From Limnephilus marmoratus (lineage: Eukaryota; Arthropoda; Insecta; Trichoptera; Limnephilidae), in NCBI GenBank assembly GCA_917880885.1, contig OU862934.1, forward strand, positions 34,580,734 through 34,644,733: 64,000 bases of DNA. The letters are read 5' to 3'. The translations under genes and the position numbers were made by a program. The first letter of the stretch is position 1. Each line of letters begins with the position of its first letter. Positions 21,313-33,611 of the stretch are shown here, in pieces. The notes beneath the pieces were generated by a model, which worked only from the letters and a program-made list of their open reading frames with translations, searched no databases and was not told the origin of the DNA.

Positions 21313-21728
21313 GGTCGGCGTAGTCCAGCGGCAAGGCTCTTGACTCGCAATCCGAAGATCGCGGGGTCGAATCCCGGCGTGGTAAATAAATTTTATTTGA
21401 TTAATTTGTGTTTTTTCACAATTTATTCATTTAAAATAATATATAGTATATTTGCGGCACGTTCCAAAGTGGAAGATACTCTCAGTATCGCCCTGGTGTA
21501 AGACCACCACTCAGAATGGAAACGTTGCTTGAAATGGTATTAGCCGTGTTTGGTGACCAGATCTAAATAGCCAGGTACCTACTTCCGCACCTTCATTTTC
21601 CATATCTCCTTCTCCCCGATACCTTCAGCCTCACAACCCACAACATACCCCAATTGGGGATGCCATAGTCCCACTGGCTTCAGACGGGAGCAGTTGGGAC
21701 TCATGTGCGGTATTCACTTAAAAAAAAA
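21313..21728 (+). mobile_element. SINE-A, full length
   Basis: Head GGCGTAGTCCAGCGGCAAGG, B-box region GGGGTCGAATCCCGG, full body, and tail TGTGCGGTATTCACTTAAAA. Confidence 0.9.
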
Positions 21729-21784
21729 TCCGACAGTTCCAAAATTTGCAAAGACGAATTTTCGTAATCTATTTAACATTTTTT

Positions 21785-24449
21785 GATTTTGAAGTTCAAT
21801 CTTAATCGCAAGTTGATTGTTATTAAGAGCTGCATTATAGTTCGTCACTTTGGTTGGATGGGGTTCTGATTTCGAAGTTCAATCTTAATCACAAGTTGAT
21901 TGTTATTAAGAGCTGCATTATAGTTCGTCACTTTGGTTGGATGGGGTTCTGATTTCGAAGTTCAATCTTAATCACAAGTTGATTGTTATTAAGAGCTGCA
22001 TTATAGTTCGTCACTTTGGTTGGATGGGGTTCTGATTTCGAAGTTCAATCTTAATCGCAAGTTGATTGTTATTAAGAGCTGCATTATAGTTCGTCACTTT
22101 GGTTGGATGGGGTTCTGATTTCGAAGTTCAATCTTAATCACAAGTTGATTGTTATTAAGAGCTGCATTATAGTTCGTCACTTTGGTTGGATGGGGTTCTG
22201 ATTTCGAAGTTCAATCTTAATCACAAGTTGATTGTTATTAAGAGCTGCATTATAGTTCGTCACTTTGGTTGGATGGGGTTCTGATTTCGAAGTTCAATCT
22301 TAATCACAAGTTGATTGTTATTAAGAGCTGCATTATAGTTCGTCACTTTGGTTGGATGGGGTTCTGATTTCGAAGTTCAATCTTAATCACAAGTTGATTG
22401 TTATTAAGAGCTGCATTATAGTTCGTCACTTTGGTTGGATGGGGTTCTGATTTCGAAGTTCAATCTTAATCACAAGTTGATTGTTATTAAGAGCTGCATT
22501 ATAGTTCGTCACTTTGGTTGGATGGGGTTCTGATTTCGAAGTTCAATCTTAATCACAAGTTGATTGTTATTAAGAGCTGCATTATAGTTCGTCACTTTGG
22601 TTGGATGGGGTTCTGATTTCGAAGTTCAATCTTAATCACAAGTTGATTGTTATTAAGAGCTGCATTATAGTTCGTCACTTTGGTTGGATGGGGTTCTGAT
22701 TTCGAAGTTCAATCTTAATCGCAAGTTGATTGTTATTAAGAGCTGCATTATAGTTCGTCACTTTGGTTGGATGGGGTTCTGATTTCGAAGTTCAATCTTA
22801 ATCGCAAGTTGATTGTTATTAAGAGCTGCATTATAGTTCGTCACTTTGGTTGGATGGGGTTCTGATTTCGAAGTTCAATCTTAATCACAAGTTGATTGTT
22901 ATTAAGAGCTGCATTATAGTTCGTCACTTTGGTTGGATGGGGTTCTGATTTCGAAGTTCAATCTTAATCACAAGTTGATTGTTATTAAGAGCTGCATTAT
23001 AGTTCGTCACTTTGGTTGGATGGGGTTCTGATTTCGAAGTTCAATCTTAATCACAAGGTTGATTGTTATTAAGAGCTGCATTATAGTTCGTCACTTTGGT
23101 TGGATGGGGTTCTGATTTCGAAGTTCAATCTTAATCACAAGTTGATTGTTATTAAGAGCTGCATTATAGTTCGTCACTTTGGTTGGATGGGGTTCTGATT
23201 TCGAAGTTCAATCTTAATCACAAGTTGATTGTTATTAAGAGCTGCATTATAGTTCGTCACTTTGGTTGGATGGGGTTCTGATTTCGAAGTTCAATCTTAA
23301 TCGCAAGTTGATTGTTATTAAGAGCTGCATTATAGTTCGTCACTTTGGTTGGATGGGGTTCTGATTTCGAAGTTCAATCTTAATCACAAGTTGATTGTTA
23401 TTAAGAGCTGCATTATAGTTCGTCACTTTGGTTGGATGGGGTTCTGATTTCGAAGTTCAATCTTAATCACAAGTTGATTGTTATTAAGAGCTGCATTATA
23501 GTTCGTCACTTTGGTTGGATGGGGTTCTGATTTCGAAGTTCAATCTTAATCACAAGTTGATTGTTATTAAGAGCATGCATTATAGTTCGTCACTTTGGTT
23601 GGATGGGGTTCTGATTTCGAAGTTCAATCTTAATCACAAGTTGATTGTTATTAAGAGCTGCATTATAGTTCGTCACTTTGGTTGGATGGGGTTCTGATTT
23701 CGAAGTTCAATCTTAATCACAAGTTGATTGTTATTAAGAGCTGCATTATAGTTCGTCACTTTGGTTGGATGGGGTTCTGATTTCGAAGTTCAATCTTAAT
23801 CACAAGTTGATTGTTATTAAGAGCTGCATTATAGTTCGTCACTTTGGTTGGATGGGGTTCTGATTTCGAAGTTCAATCTTAATCGCAAGTTGATTGTTAT
23901 TAAGAGCTGCATTATAGTTCGTCACTTTGGTTGGATGGGGTTCTGATTTCGAAGTTCAATCTTAATCACAAGTTGATTGTTATTAAGAGCTGCATTATAG
24001 TTCGTCACTTTGGTTGGATGGGGTTCTGATTTCGAAGTTCAATCTTAATCACAAGTTGATTGTTATTAAGAGCTGCATTATAGTTCGTCACTTTGGTTGG
24101 ATGGGGTTCTGATTTCGAAGTTCAATCTTAATCACAAGTTGATTGTTATTAAGAGCTGCATTATAGTTCGTCACTTTGGTTGGATGGGGTTCTGATTTCG
24201 AAGTTCAATCTTAATCACAAGTTGATTGTTATTAAGAGCTGCATTATAGTTCGTCACTTTGGTTGGATGGGGTTCTGATTTCGAAGTTCAATCTTAATCA
24301 CAAGTTGATTGTTATTAAGAGCTGCATTATAGTTCGTCACTTTGGTTGGATGGGGTTCTGATTTCGAAGTTCAATCTTAATCACAAGTTGATTGTTATTA
24401 AGAGCTGCATTATAGTTCGTCACTTTGGTTGGATGGGGTTCTGATTTCG
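21785..24449 (+). repeat. 83-bp satellite, about 32 copies
   Basis: Units read GATTTCGAAGTTCAATCTTA...GGTTGGATGGGGTTCT. Nearly all units are identical. The main variant is A/G in AATC(A/G)CAAG. Single units carry a one-base insertion (about 23058) or a CATGCA variant (about 23575). ORFs in it are artefacts. Confidence 0.97.
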
Positions 24450-24818
24450 CCTTACCACGATCTAAGGTTTTTAACAATTTTAGTTAAAGTAGGTATTTTA
24501 TTAAAAATAAACACCACTTTTGAAGTATTTTAGTTTATTATATTTTAATGTAAAATATAACCTGTCCTACGTTGGAATTGCGTTAAGGAAATGTAGTTAG
24601 AACCTTGTGCAAATAATTATTATTTAATCTATTTGCAACGTCTTGTTTAAATATTTTCTTTTAAAATATGTTCAATTAAAATACTTTCACAAGGTTCAAC
24701 CTCAAAATCAGAAATTGGTAAATAGATAATACAAAATCGTCTTTGTAAACTTTGACACCATATCTCAGAATAATATAAAGTGAAGTGAAGTTAGAACCCT
24801 ATCCACTTAAGGTGACGA

Positions 24819-25351
24819 TACGGCCGCGGCGATTTACATCTTAGGACTTCGTTTTAATCTCGGATCTTTTAAAATACCTTCACAATATTGTAAACCGTTT
24901 GTGTAAAAAAATCAGTTTGCCAACTCACCTAAAATGTTTATTTTTATTTTTGGGGTGTTATGCCGTGTTGCGCTAGCTCCTTCTTTAGCCAACGTTTCAG
25001 ACAGCGTCTATCATCAGCCGAACGATTAATCATTAGCCGAATCTATGTTTTGTGAGATCGAGATAGATCTCGGGCGAGATCTCTTATCAGATTTGTGTTA
25101 TTTGTTTTTTCTATGGGCCGATGTCAGTATTTCAGCTGTGAGCTGTCACGTATTTTAGTTTAGGTCGTTTTAAACACGAATTCATGCAAGTATGCGTGAT
25201 TATTTATTCATTTAACAGCCTAAGAAAATTACACAAATTTGACAGGAGATCTCGCCCGATATGTATCTCGATTGAGACGGATATCGCGCGAGATCTCTTG
25301 TCAGATTTGTATAATTTTCTATTGCTGTAAAAAATATATAGAATAGCTCGT
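24819..25351. other. Spacer with hammerhead-like and inverted motifs
   Basis: Includes the Penelope-type motif at 24948-25022. It also has an inverted pair of a CGGGCGAGATCTC..GTCA.ATTTGTGT block (about 25070-25105 and 25220-25260), with a third related block at 25275-25315. No gene. Confidence 0.45.
24948..25022 (-). ncRNA. Hammerhead-like motif, CTGATGA type
   Basis: Minus strand: CTGATGA, T, AGAC-GCT-GTCT (stem II), GAAAC, then GTTGGCTA pairing with TAGC(G)CAAC (stem III). The base after stem III is not the expected U, so activity is doubtful. Related copies lie at 37925-37980, 55925-56012 and 56583-56660. Confidence 0.4.
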
Positions 25352-25446
25352 CTGATCTGAGTAGCCGGGTACTTCCTGACATCCATTTTCTTCAGCTTGA
25401 CAGGATGCCCCGATTGTGGATGCCATAGTCCCACTGCCTCCAGAGT
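25352..25446 (+). mobile_element. SINE-A internal fragment
   Basis: Matches the TGGTACTTCC to CCACTGGCTCCAGA part of SINE-A, diverged. Confidence 0.6.
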
Positions 25447-26078
25447 GTTGGGTATTTTTAATAATCTCCATATTGAAGGTCACAAACGCTATAAAATAAC
25501 CAAAAATAGAATACAAAAGACTACTTTAAATAATAGTATTATTCCCGAAACGCAACAAGGGTCGTAATAATGAATTAGGTCAAGGTCAACTCCGCCAGCT
25601 CTAAGGTCAACTATAGGTCACGGTTGCTAGCCGAACCAATGCGAGACCTCTCAGCGGTATCCTAGTACGTGGTGACTGGTGACCTCTGTCTATTGCTTAT
25701 TAGACCAGTGGCAGTGGGCAGAGTGGCCAGTGGGCATGACGTTTTATAGAGAATAAATTGTATAGCGTAATTTTGTGCTCGCTTCGTTGAGTTCTTTATG
25801 GCAATGAAAAGTTAATAGACAATAATAATGATTTGCAAATTTTTGTAGCGCTGTTTTTGAGAAATGTCACCTTATGACCGTTTGTTTTTAATGGGTTAAT
25901 GAATTTAACCAATTTAACCATTCGTCGACCAAGTATGAAGGTTACATGGGCTTCGAAAGTTGAGCGTATTTTCTCTATTTTTAAACGACTTCGAAAAGGA
26001 GGAGGTTCTCAATTCGACTGCATTTTTTTATTTTATTTTATTTTTTTTTTTTTTGTTTATTACCTCAGAACTTTCGAC
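25447..26078. other. Unassigned spacer
   Basis: No gene recognised; AT-rich after 25740. Confidence 0.3.
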
Positions 26079-26803
26079 TGGGTGAACCGATATTGATGAT
26101 TCTTTTTTTATTTGAAAGCTGGTGCTTCCCGTGTGGTCCCATTTAAATTTGGTCCAGTTCTGACAATGGCATCCATGAGAAAATCATATAAGTCTTAAAT
26201 TTGCATCAAGTATGTGCGCGACAAATGGACGAATAACTCAATATCACGCCAACCGATTTCGATGATTCTTTTTTTATTGGAAAGGATGTACTTCGAGGGT
26301 AGTTTGATGAGAGTTTGGTTAGGTTCTGATTATGGGATTCATGACAAAGTAACGGAACTCTCCAATTCTGAAGAACAAATTTACGATACTCGGCGAAATC
26401 TTAATAGAATTAGTTAGTGTACTTCAGATTCACTAAAAATCAAAAAATAAACAAAAATTTTAACAAAACAAAAAAACGACTTCAAAAAACGCACTAAAAA
26501 GTAAAAAAATAATTTCTTATTCTTCTACAACTTTATAATCAACTTATCTTTTCTACTCATCAATATGTAGGTACGATTGTTATTTTTGGAGTCGGTGTCA
26601 GCCAAGGTACCCGCGGCCCGGCGTGTTCACTTGACAGCTCCTCTCCCGCCGACACCGACTCCAAAAATAACAATCGTACCTACATATTAATGAGTAGAAA
26701 AGGTAAGTTGATTATAAAGTTGTAGAAGAATAAGAAATTATTTTTTTACTTTTTAGTGCGTTTTTTGAAGTCGTTTTTTTGTTTTGTTAAAATTTTTGTT
26801 TTT
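26079..26803. mobile_element. Fold-back element, 149-bp near-perfect arms
   Basis: Arms 26449-26599 and 26651-26803 match with about one difference. The 51-bp GC-rich loop is entered by GGAGTCGGTGTC/GACACCGACTCC. Upstream, a diverged direct repeat with CGATTTCGATGATTCTTTTT occurs at about 26085 and 26245, probably part of the same element. Confidence 0.75.
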
Positions 26804-26819
26804 AATATAATAATAGATT

Positions 26820-27740
26820 GGATTAATTAATATTTTAAGCGTAAAAGTGCAAGATTTAAACAATATTTTATGAAATTTTCATCCAAATATTTGAAAAATT
26901 CAGCTGGTGGGGTACCTGGTGTTATGATGGGCCCTAACATGTCCCAGGCCAGCTCACAGCAGAGACAAAAGTACCCTCTATTCCAGGGGCAGGTCGCACG
27001 AATGCTTCGGAACTCTCTCTCTCCCCCACGGTCGTCCGGGAAATACACTCTAGGAAATGCTCCTGCCGAGGCAGATTAACAACAGGATTGAGTTAAATAG
27101 ATTCATGAATTGCAAATTCAAAACACAGTACATAGGTTATTACAGTACAATTCAATACAAGAAATGCATATTACACAAACCTAGCTATCGTGTTTATACC
27201 TCGTGATCTCTGAAACGAAACTCTCTGAGTGATGGCTTTTCGCGAGGGTTTACAGTCTATCGTTATAGGACACAAACAGAAGAGGGAATAATTGTACAGC
27301 TTACATGATGTTCGGGGATCTACGCCTTCCGGGTTCAGCAGGGGCACTTCCCGAGTCTAGGACAGGACCCGAAGTTCACACAGGCATGGCAGAATACCAG
27401 CGCTAAAACCCGTATGTACTTCAATTAACATCGCAGATGTAATTGCGTTCAAATTGATCGACAGAAATTAGCCGCGAACTCGGTGTTCGATCCGAGGAGC
27501 GTAACGTGTTCCCGAAGCGGCTTGCAATTCTCGACTGCCCGGGAATGCAGAGGGGAGAGGAAGTAGGTAACAGGAAACAGGGGGGAGCGGGGTGTTGCTG
27601 TCTGCGGCGGTGTTCTTATGGACTCGAATTCTGTCGTTTAGGGCGTACCATAACACTGGTTTCCGGAGAACCCTTAATATGTCCTTACGATAGTCAGGAT
27701 AACTCATGATAGCTTCATCTGAAAGTGAGTATTACTTTTT
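26820..27740. other. Unassigned region with short ORFs
   Basis: ORFs of 60-80 codons occur on both strands (for example 26870-27079 and 27468-27707). None has a recognisable domain, and the two overlapping frames compete. Less AT-rich than the surroundings. Confidence 0.3.
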
Positions 27741-27747
27741 TCTGTTA

Positions 27748-27911
27748 GGGGCATAAATTAATTACGTGAGCAGTTTTTCTCCCAATCCAGACCCCTCCCC
27801 CCCCCCTTGGTGAGATAAATTTTGGCCATTTCGTATATCCTTTTCAAGTAACGTGTGATTTTGCTGCACCCCCCCTTTTGAATAAATTACACGTAATTAA
27901 TGTATGCCCCC
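27748..27911. mobile_element. 164-bp MITE with TTA duplication
   Basis: Termini GGGGCATAAATTAATTACGTG and its near-complement ending in ATGCCCCC are flanked by TTA on both sides (27745-27747, 27912-27914). A 3-bp TTA target is typical of PIF/Harbinger transposases. Internal C-runs. Confidence 0.75.
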
Positions 27912-28089
27912 TTAGTATAGGTTAGTATAGCTCGAGATTGAATGAAGAATTAATGAAATTATTTTATCGACCAATTTTAATAGAGAATATAACTCTGATG
28001 CCGTGCCGTACGCAAAACCATCTTCGTACTTGAAGTTTGTTAAACAGCTACTTTTGTAATATAACCGAATTCAAGCAAGTAGCCAATAA

Positions 28090-28470
28090 TGCCAAAGAAT
28101 GGCGTCACTTACGTTAACAGATCGCACGAGGACCTGTCGCTGGCAGGTATAAGTACAATGGTTTTGTAATTTTGAGTATCTCTCCGGATATGAAGAGATT
28201 GACGGTTATATGATTATTATTGTAAATGGCAGTTGTGAATAATAGTACCTCACGGCTGTATGTTACATATGACGTCGTTGCCTGTCGCGGTTACTTTGTC
28301 ATTTGTGACCAGCTATCACTGAATCACAGTGGATCCGAGGAACTGGCTCTTTCTGGAACCAGTTCCTATCGGATTTATAAAATGGTCACCGATACTCAAA
28401 GTGGGCGAAGCCGAACCAAAAGCCGCCCGCAGGGCCTAGCAGCAAAAACCTGCGGAGACAGTTTTTAACT
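28090..28470 (+). mobile_element. Repeat family D
   Basis: Matches the reverse complement of 60870-61190, sharing AGTATCTCTCCGGATATG, GGTTACTTTGT, CAGCTATCACTG and TAGCAGCAAAAACCTG. No pol III boxes or coding were identified. Confidence 0.65.
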
Positions 28471-28561
28471 ACTAGTATTATTATTATTGTAGTAATATCA
28501 TCGGAAAAATATGTTCAGGAATCGTATCCTTTGGGTCCGTACCTTTACACTATCATTATTA

Positions 28562-28965
28562 TTATCTTCTTCCCCTTATCCTATTCGGGTCGGGGGCCCA
28601 TTGCATCGACAAGGCTCCTCCATGCGTCCCTGTCTTGTGCGCTTGTTCGGCCTCTGTCCATGGCAGTCCCAGCCTCTCCTCACACAGTTTCTGGAGTTGC
28701 CTCGCCCAGCTGTGTCTGGGGCGGCCCACTGGACGTCTACCCTCTGGAATCGCACTCAGTATCTTCCTCGGAATTCGGTCATCAGACTTTTGCGATTTTT
28801 CTATGAAGAGTAGCAGTGGTTCGATGTTTAGATCCTCTCGGATCGTCGAGTTTCTTATGTGATCCCATTTCGTAACCCCTGCCACTCCTCTCAAGTACCT
28901 CATTTCGGCAGCTCGGACTCTAGAGCGTGTTCTTTCATTTAGCATCCATATCTGATGGCCGTAAG
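28562..28965 (-). pseudogene. RTE-like LINE ORF2 C-terminus
   Basis: Frame from about 28965 to the stop at 28562: TYGHQIWML, then RVRAAEMRYLRGVAGVT, FIEKSQ, and PEGRRPVGRPRHSW. This is the conserved end of RTE-type LINE polyproteins. The usual block between FIEKSQ and RIPRK is deleted. Downstream, AATAATAATGATAG-like repeats probably mark the 3' tail. Confidence 0.8.
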
Positions 28966-28979
28966 TGAGCGTCTATGAA

Positions 28980-29318
28980 TATTATAAATATATACGATTT
29001 TATGTGAAGTCATATAATTATTTAATAAATTATTTGAATACATGTGAAATGTATTTAGTTTGAGAAAGGCTTGTAGTTTGTAAAGTAAAGACAAGTTGTT
29101 GACTTAAAACCTGTGTTGTGTGCTGTGTGCTGGTAATGTATGGACACTAATGCAGGGGCAGGGGGCATGGTGTCGCAGACAATGAACAATGCTTTCAGAA
29201 TACCGCCGTTGATTTTTCTGTCGCCAACAAACAAGGCCCATTACGTCATCACATCGCTAACCTCGTCTTTATTTTTACATTAGACACATCCATGCTGTAC
29301 GAATGGTATTTTTAAGTA
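28980..29318. other. Unassigned spacer
   Basis: Nothing recognisable. Confidence 0.3.
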
Positions 29319-29515
29319 AAGGGAGGAGAGGAAGTTCGTTGAAGGAAAAAGGTATAGGATGCGGGTAGAAATCTGGGGGTCAGTGTGTCCAGGAGTGACG
29401 GACGTACGAATCCGTCCCTCTCACTGCGATGGAAGGTGATGGGTCGAGAGAATCCAGTTAGAGAGGTCAAAATGTCTTCGTCAAGATCTCTCCAGAGCCG
29501 GCCCGCCACCGAGTA
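29319..29515 (-). mobile_element. SINE-B internal fragment
   Basis: Matches the middle of SINE-B in reverse (GGTCAGTGTGTCCAGGAGTG, TCTCTCCAGAGCCGGCCCGC). Confidence 0.8.
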
Positions 29516-29627
29516 AAGAAAAGAACTACACAGAAACGTAAAGTAAAATATGTTAAAATACAAAAATTTAGAGTTTATTGTATTACATTTTATTTATTTA
29601 TTGTCTGCGAATGTTTATTAGTAGGTG

Positions 29628-29880
29628 TCCGCTAACTCGTAGTGCAAATGGCAAACTTGTGAATCTGTATTACATTTGGATTACATTGGATTTTGTGGCA
29701 TAACATTTTTTGATATGGGCTTACATATTGGAGTAAATCGAGTCCGAAGTTGGATTTTTTAAATTCGAATTGAAAAAAAAACCTGCCGCTAGTGTGTTGA
29801 TGTCAGCTGTTTATTGTATTTTAAAATGCGTTGAAGTCACGTGGTCGAAGGGTAAGGGTATATTTTTTTTGACAATTTGA
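29628..29880 (+). mobile_element. TCCGG MITE, decayed copy
   Basis: Follows the order of the element at 63046-63427: TAACTCGTAGTGCAAATGGC, AAATCGAGTCCGAAGTTGGA, ATGTCAGCTGT, AAATGCGT. The right end is not recognised. Confidence 0.6.
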
Positions 29881-30199
29881 CAATTTGGTATCAACAAATA
29901 CCTCTAGCCCCAAAGTTTTACTCCTAGCCCCACCCTCCCATTTTTTAATCGCAATTTTAGTATTAACCATCAGATTTAACCGTCATTCGTATTTCAAACA
30001 GAACGAAATTATTTATGTTGTTGAATGACAGATGGCGCTACGTCCGCCTCATAGAACTTTCATCCACACATGCGCAAGACATTGACGAGAAGCGTCGCGT
30101 CATTTTGATATTTTATTAGGCATTATGTTCTCGCGTGGGCAAACCATCGAACTTATTTGTGTTGGCTAAAGACGAACTAACAAAAAATATCGTACACTC

Positions 30200-30428
30200 G
30201 ATTGTTTTTTGAAATTCATATTGATTTCTTTTTTTCATTTTCCTACTTTAGTTGGTGTTTTTTGTTTTTATCGGCGGTCATCGTCTACAGCGCTCCATTC
30301 CTCTTTCTGTCATAGATCCCATCCCCACACACTTAATACATTAGTTATTGTTTATTTAACAATCAAAATATTCACTAGAAATAATTTATATGGCAGAACA
30401 ACGTTTGTCGGTTCAGCTAGTAATATAT
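30200..30428 (-). mobile_element. RTE-type LINE 3' UTR
   Basis: Minus strand begins ACTAGCTGAACCGACAAACG and GTTCTGCCATATAAATTA and continues with GAATGGAGCGCTGTAGACG. This is a recognisable insect RTE 3'-end sequence. Confidence 0.7.
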
Positions 30429-30703
30429 AGTATACAAGTATATTTGTAACATGTTCCAGGGTGGTCTGGTGTCGGTATCGCCCTTGTAAGACCACCATTC
30501 GGAATTGAAACGTTGCTTGAAATGGCTTAAGCCGTGTTTGGAGACCAGATCTGAATAGCCAGGAACATCCCCACCTTCCTCTTCCCTATCTCCTTCCCCT
30601 CCCCACTACCTTCAGCCTCACAACATACCCAATTGGGGATGTCATAGTCTCACTGGCTCCGGACGGGAGTAGTTGGGACTCTTGTGCGGTATACACATAA
30701 AAA
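30429..30703 (+). mobile_element. SINE-A, head missing
   Basis: Starts inside the AT-rich body (AATATATAGTATACAAG) and runs to the tail TGTGCGGTATACACATAAAA. Confidence 0.8.
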
Positions 30704-31084
30704 AGTATTACTAGATATTTGCAATACCTTTTCATTAAAAAAATAAATTGTGTGCAGTACACACGCGGTACAAGTGAAACCTTCAGAAAACTGAAATAGA
30801 CACAAGTAGGGAGGGTGCGAAGCACCGCACAAAGAGGAGTCCGATTTTTCTATCATTCTCTCGCAGGCTAAATCATATAGATGTAAGTGTGTCTCTTTTT
30901 CGTTTCATCGATTTTCAAATCACAACGGTGCTAAACACGTTTTCACTCCAACAAAATTCAGTTTGGTTGAGCATTTTGACTTCAATTCTAAATTTAAGTT
31001 TTGTATGAAAAAGGCAAAGCAACCGTTCCTATTAAAACTATATTTCAATAAACGCTAATTTATCAGCACTGTAAAAAAATCATT
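30704..31084. other. Left flank of the 86-bp satellite
   Basis: No gene or known repeat recognised. Confidence 0.3.
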
Positions 31085-33403
31085 CGGTTAACTTTGTGGG
31101 TGCGGCCCGCGGTTTGATTTATTGAATACGGTCGCCCTCACCGCTCAGCGCTCAGGCCTCGGGCTAGCTACGGTTAACTTTGTGGGTGCGGCCCGCGGTT
31201 TGATTTATTGAATACGGCCGCCCTCACCGCTCAGCGCTCAGGCCTCGGGCTAGCTACGGTTAACTTTGTGGGTGCGGCCCGCGGTTTGATTTATTGAATA
31301 CGGCCGCCCTCAGCGCTCAGCGCTCAGGCCTCGGGCTAGCTACGGTTAACTTTGTGGGTGCGGCCCGCGGTTTGATTTATTGAATACGGCCGCCCTCAGC
31401 GCTCAGCGCTCAGGCCTCGGGCTAGCTACGGTTAACTTTGTGGGTGCGGCCCGCGGTTTGATTTATTGAATACGGCCGCCCTCACCGCTCAGCGCTCAGG
31501 CCTCGGGCTAGCTACGGTTAACTTTGTGGGTGCGGCCCGCGGTTTGATTTATTGAATACGGCCGCCCTCACCGCTCAGCGCTCAGGCCTCGGGCTAGCTA
31601 CGGTTAACTTTGTGGGTGCGGCCCGCGGTTTGATTTATTGAATACGGCCGCCCTCAGCGCTCAGCGCTCAGGCCTCGGGCTAGCTACGGTTAACTTTGTG
31701 GGTGCGGCCCGCGGTTTGATTTATTGAATACGGCCGCCCTCACCGCTCAGCGCTCAGGCCTCGGGCTAGCTACGGTTAACTTTGTGGGTGCGGCCCGCGG
31801 TTTGATTTATTGAATACGGCCGCCCTCAGCGCTCAGCGCTCAGGCCTCGGGCTAGCTACGGTTAACTTTGTGGGTGCGGCCCGCGGTTTGATTTATTGAA
31901 TACGGCCGCCCTCACCGCTCAGCGCTCAGGCCTCGGGCTAGCTACGGTTAACTTTGTGGGTGCGGCCCGCGGTTTGATTTATTGAATACGGCCGCCCTCA
32001 GCGCTCAGCGCTCAGGCCTCGGGCTAGCTACGGTTAACTTTGTGGGTGCGGCCCGCGGTTTGATTTATTGAATACGGCCGCCCTCACCGCTCAGCGCTCA
32101 GGCCTCGGGCTAGCTACGGTTAACTTTGTGGGTGCGGCCCGCGGTTTGATTTATTGAATACGGCCGCCCTCACCGCTCAGCGCTCAGGCCTCGGGCTAGC
32201 TACGGTTAACTTTGTGGGTGCGGCCCGCGGTTTGATTTATTGAATACGGCCGCCCTCAGCGCTCAGCGCTCAGGCCTCGGGCTAGCTACGGTTAACTTTG
32301 TGGGTGCGGCCCGCGGTTTGATTTATTGAATACGGCCGCCCTCACCGCTCAGCGCTCAGGCCTCGGGCTAGCTACGGTTAACTTTGTGGGTGCGGCCCGC
32401 GGTTTGATTTATTGAATACGGCCGCCCTCAGCGCTCAGGCCTCGGGCTAGCTACGGTTAACTTTGTGGGTGCGGCCCGCGGTTTGATTTATTGAATACGG
32501 CCGCCCTCACCGCTCAGCGCTCAGGCCTCGGGCTAGCTACGGTTAACTTTGTGGGTGCGGCCCGCGGTTTGATTTATTGAATACGGCCGCCCTCAGCGCT
32601 CAGCGCTCAGGCCTCGGGCTAGCTACGGTTAACTTTGTGGGTGCGGCCCGCGGTTTGATTTATTGAATACGGCCGCCCTCACCGCTCAGCGCTCAGGCCT
32701 CGGGCTAGCTACGGTTAACTTTGTGGGTGCGGCCCGCGGTTTGATTTATTGAATACGGCCGCCCTCACCGCTCAGCGCTCAGGCCTCGGGCTAGCTACGG
32801 TTAACTTTGTGGGTGCGGCCCGCGGTTTGATTTATTGAATACGGCCGCCCTCAGCGCTCAGCGCTCAGGCCTCGGGCTAGCTACGGTTAACTTTGTGGGT
32901 GCGGCCCGCGGTTTGATTTATTGAATACGGCCGCCCTCACCGCTCAGCGCTCAGGCCTCGGGCTAGCTACGGTTAACTTTGTGGGTGCGGCCCGCGGTTT
33001 GATTTATTGAATACGGCCGCCCTCACCGCTCAGCGCTCAGGCCTCGGGCTAGCTACGGTTAACTTTGTGGGTGCGGCCCGCGGTTTGATTTATTGAATAC
33101 GGCCGCCCTCAGCGCTCAGCGCTCAGGCCTCGGGCTAGCTACGGTTAACTTTGTGGGTGCGGCCCGCGGTTTGATTTATTGAATACGGCCGCCCTCAGCG
33201 CTCAGCGCTCAGGCCTCGGGCTAGCTACGGTTAACTTTCTGGGTGCGGCCCGCGGTTTGATTTATTGAATACGGCCGCCCTCAGCGCTCAGCGCTCAGGC
33301 CTCGGGCTAGCTACGGTTAACTTTGTGGGTGCGGCCCGCGGTTTGATTTATTGAATACGGCCGGCCTCAGCGCTCAGCGCTCAGGCCTCGGGCTAGCTAC
33401 GAT
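31085..33403 (+). repeat. 86-bp GC-rich satellite, about 27 copies
   Basis: Units read CGGTTAACTTTGTGGGTGCG...GGCCTCGGGCTAGCTA. Two unit types alternate irregularly (CTCACCGCTCAG versus CTCAGCGCTCAG). One unit (about 32426) is 7 bp shorter by loss of one GCGCTCA heptamer. Strongly GC-rich and CpG-rich compared with the AT-rich surroundings. Confidence 0.97.
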
Positions 33404-33611
33404 TAGATAATGGACAGCCCTGCATAATTTATAGGTGAACGGCGATTAGTATGGCAGTCGCGCCATATCACACGTGTATTCTCGACGGACTCGGGTCAAT
33501 CGTATGATGTCGAATGTATGTTGTTCGGCAGGGCTGCCACCAAAAATAATAATAAAAAATTCCTCGATTATTATTTTACTTTTGTTTATTTTTAAAAATT
33601 ATTTTTACTTA

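Larger units (their letters stand above)
21110..24818. mobile_element. Inverted-repeat element enclosing a satellite array
   Basis: The ends CACCTCCTTTGGATAGGGTT (about 21111) and, from the right, CACCTTAAGTGGATAGGGTT (about 24818 inward) form a ~27-bp inverted repeat. A second inverted pair lies immediately around the array (21735-21785 versus 24700-24762, both with a CGTCTTTG core). The left arm has received a SINE-A. No transposase is present and no convincing target duplication was found. Confidence 0.65.

Noticed and set aside
21785..24449. CRISPR-like regular repeats
   Set aside because: The 83-bp units are directly tandem without unique spacers, and the context is eukaryotic; it is a satellite.
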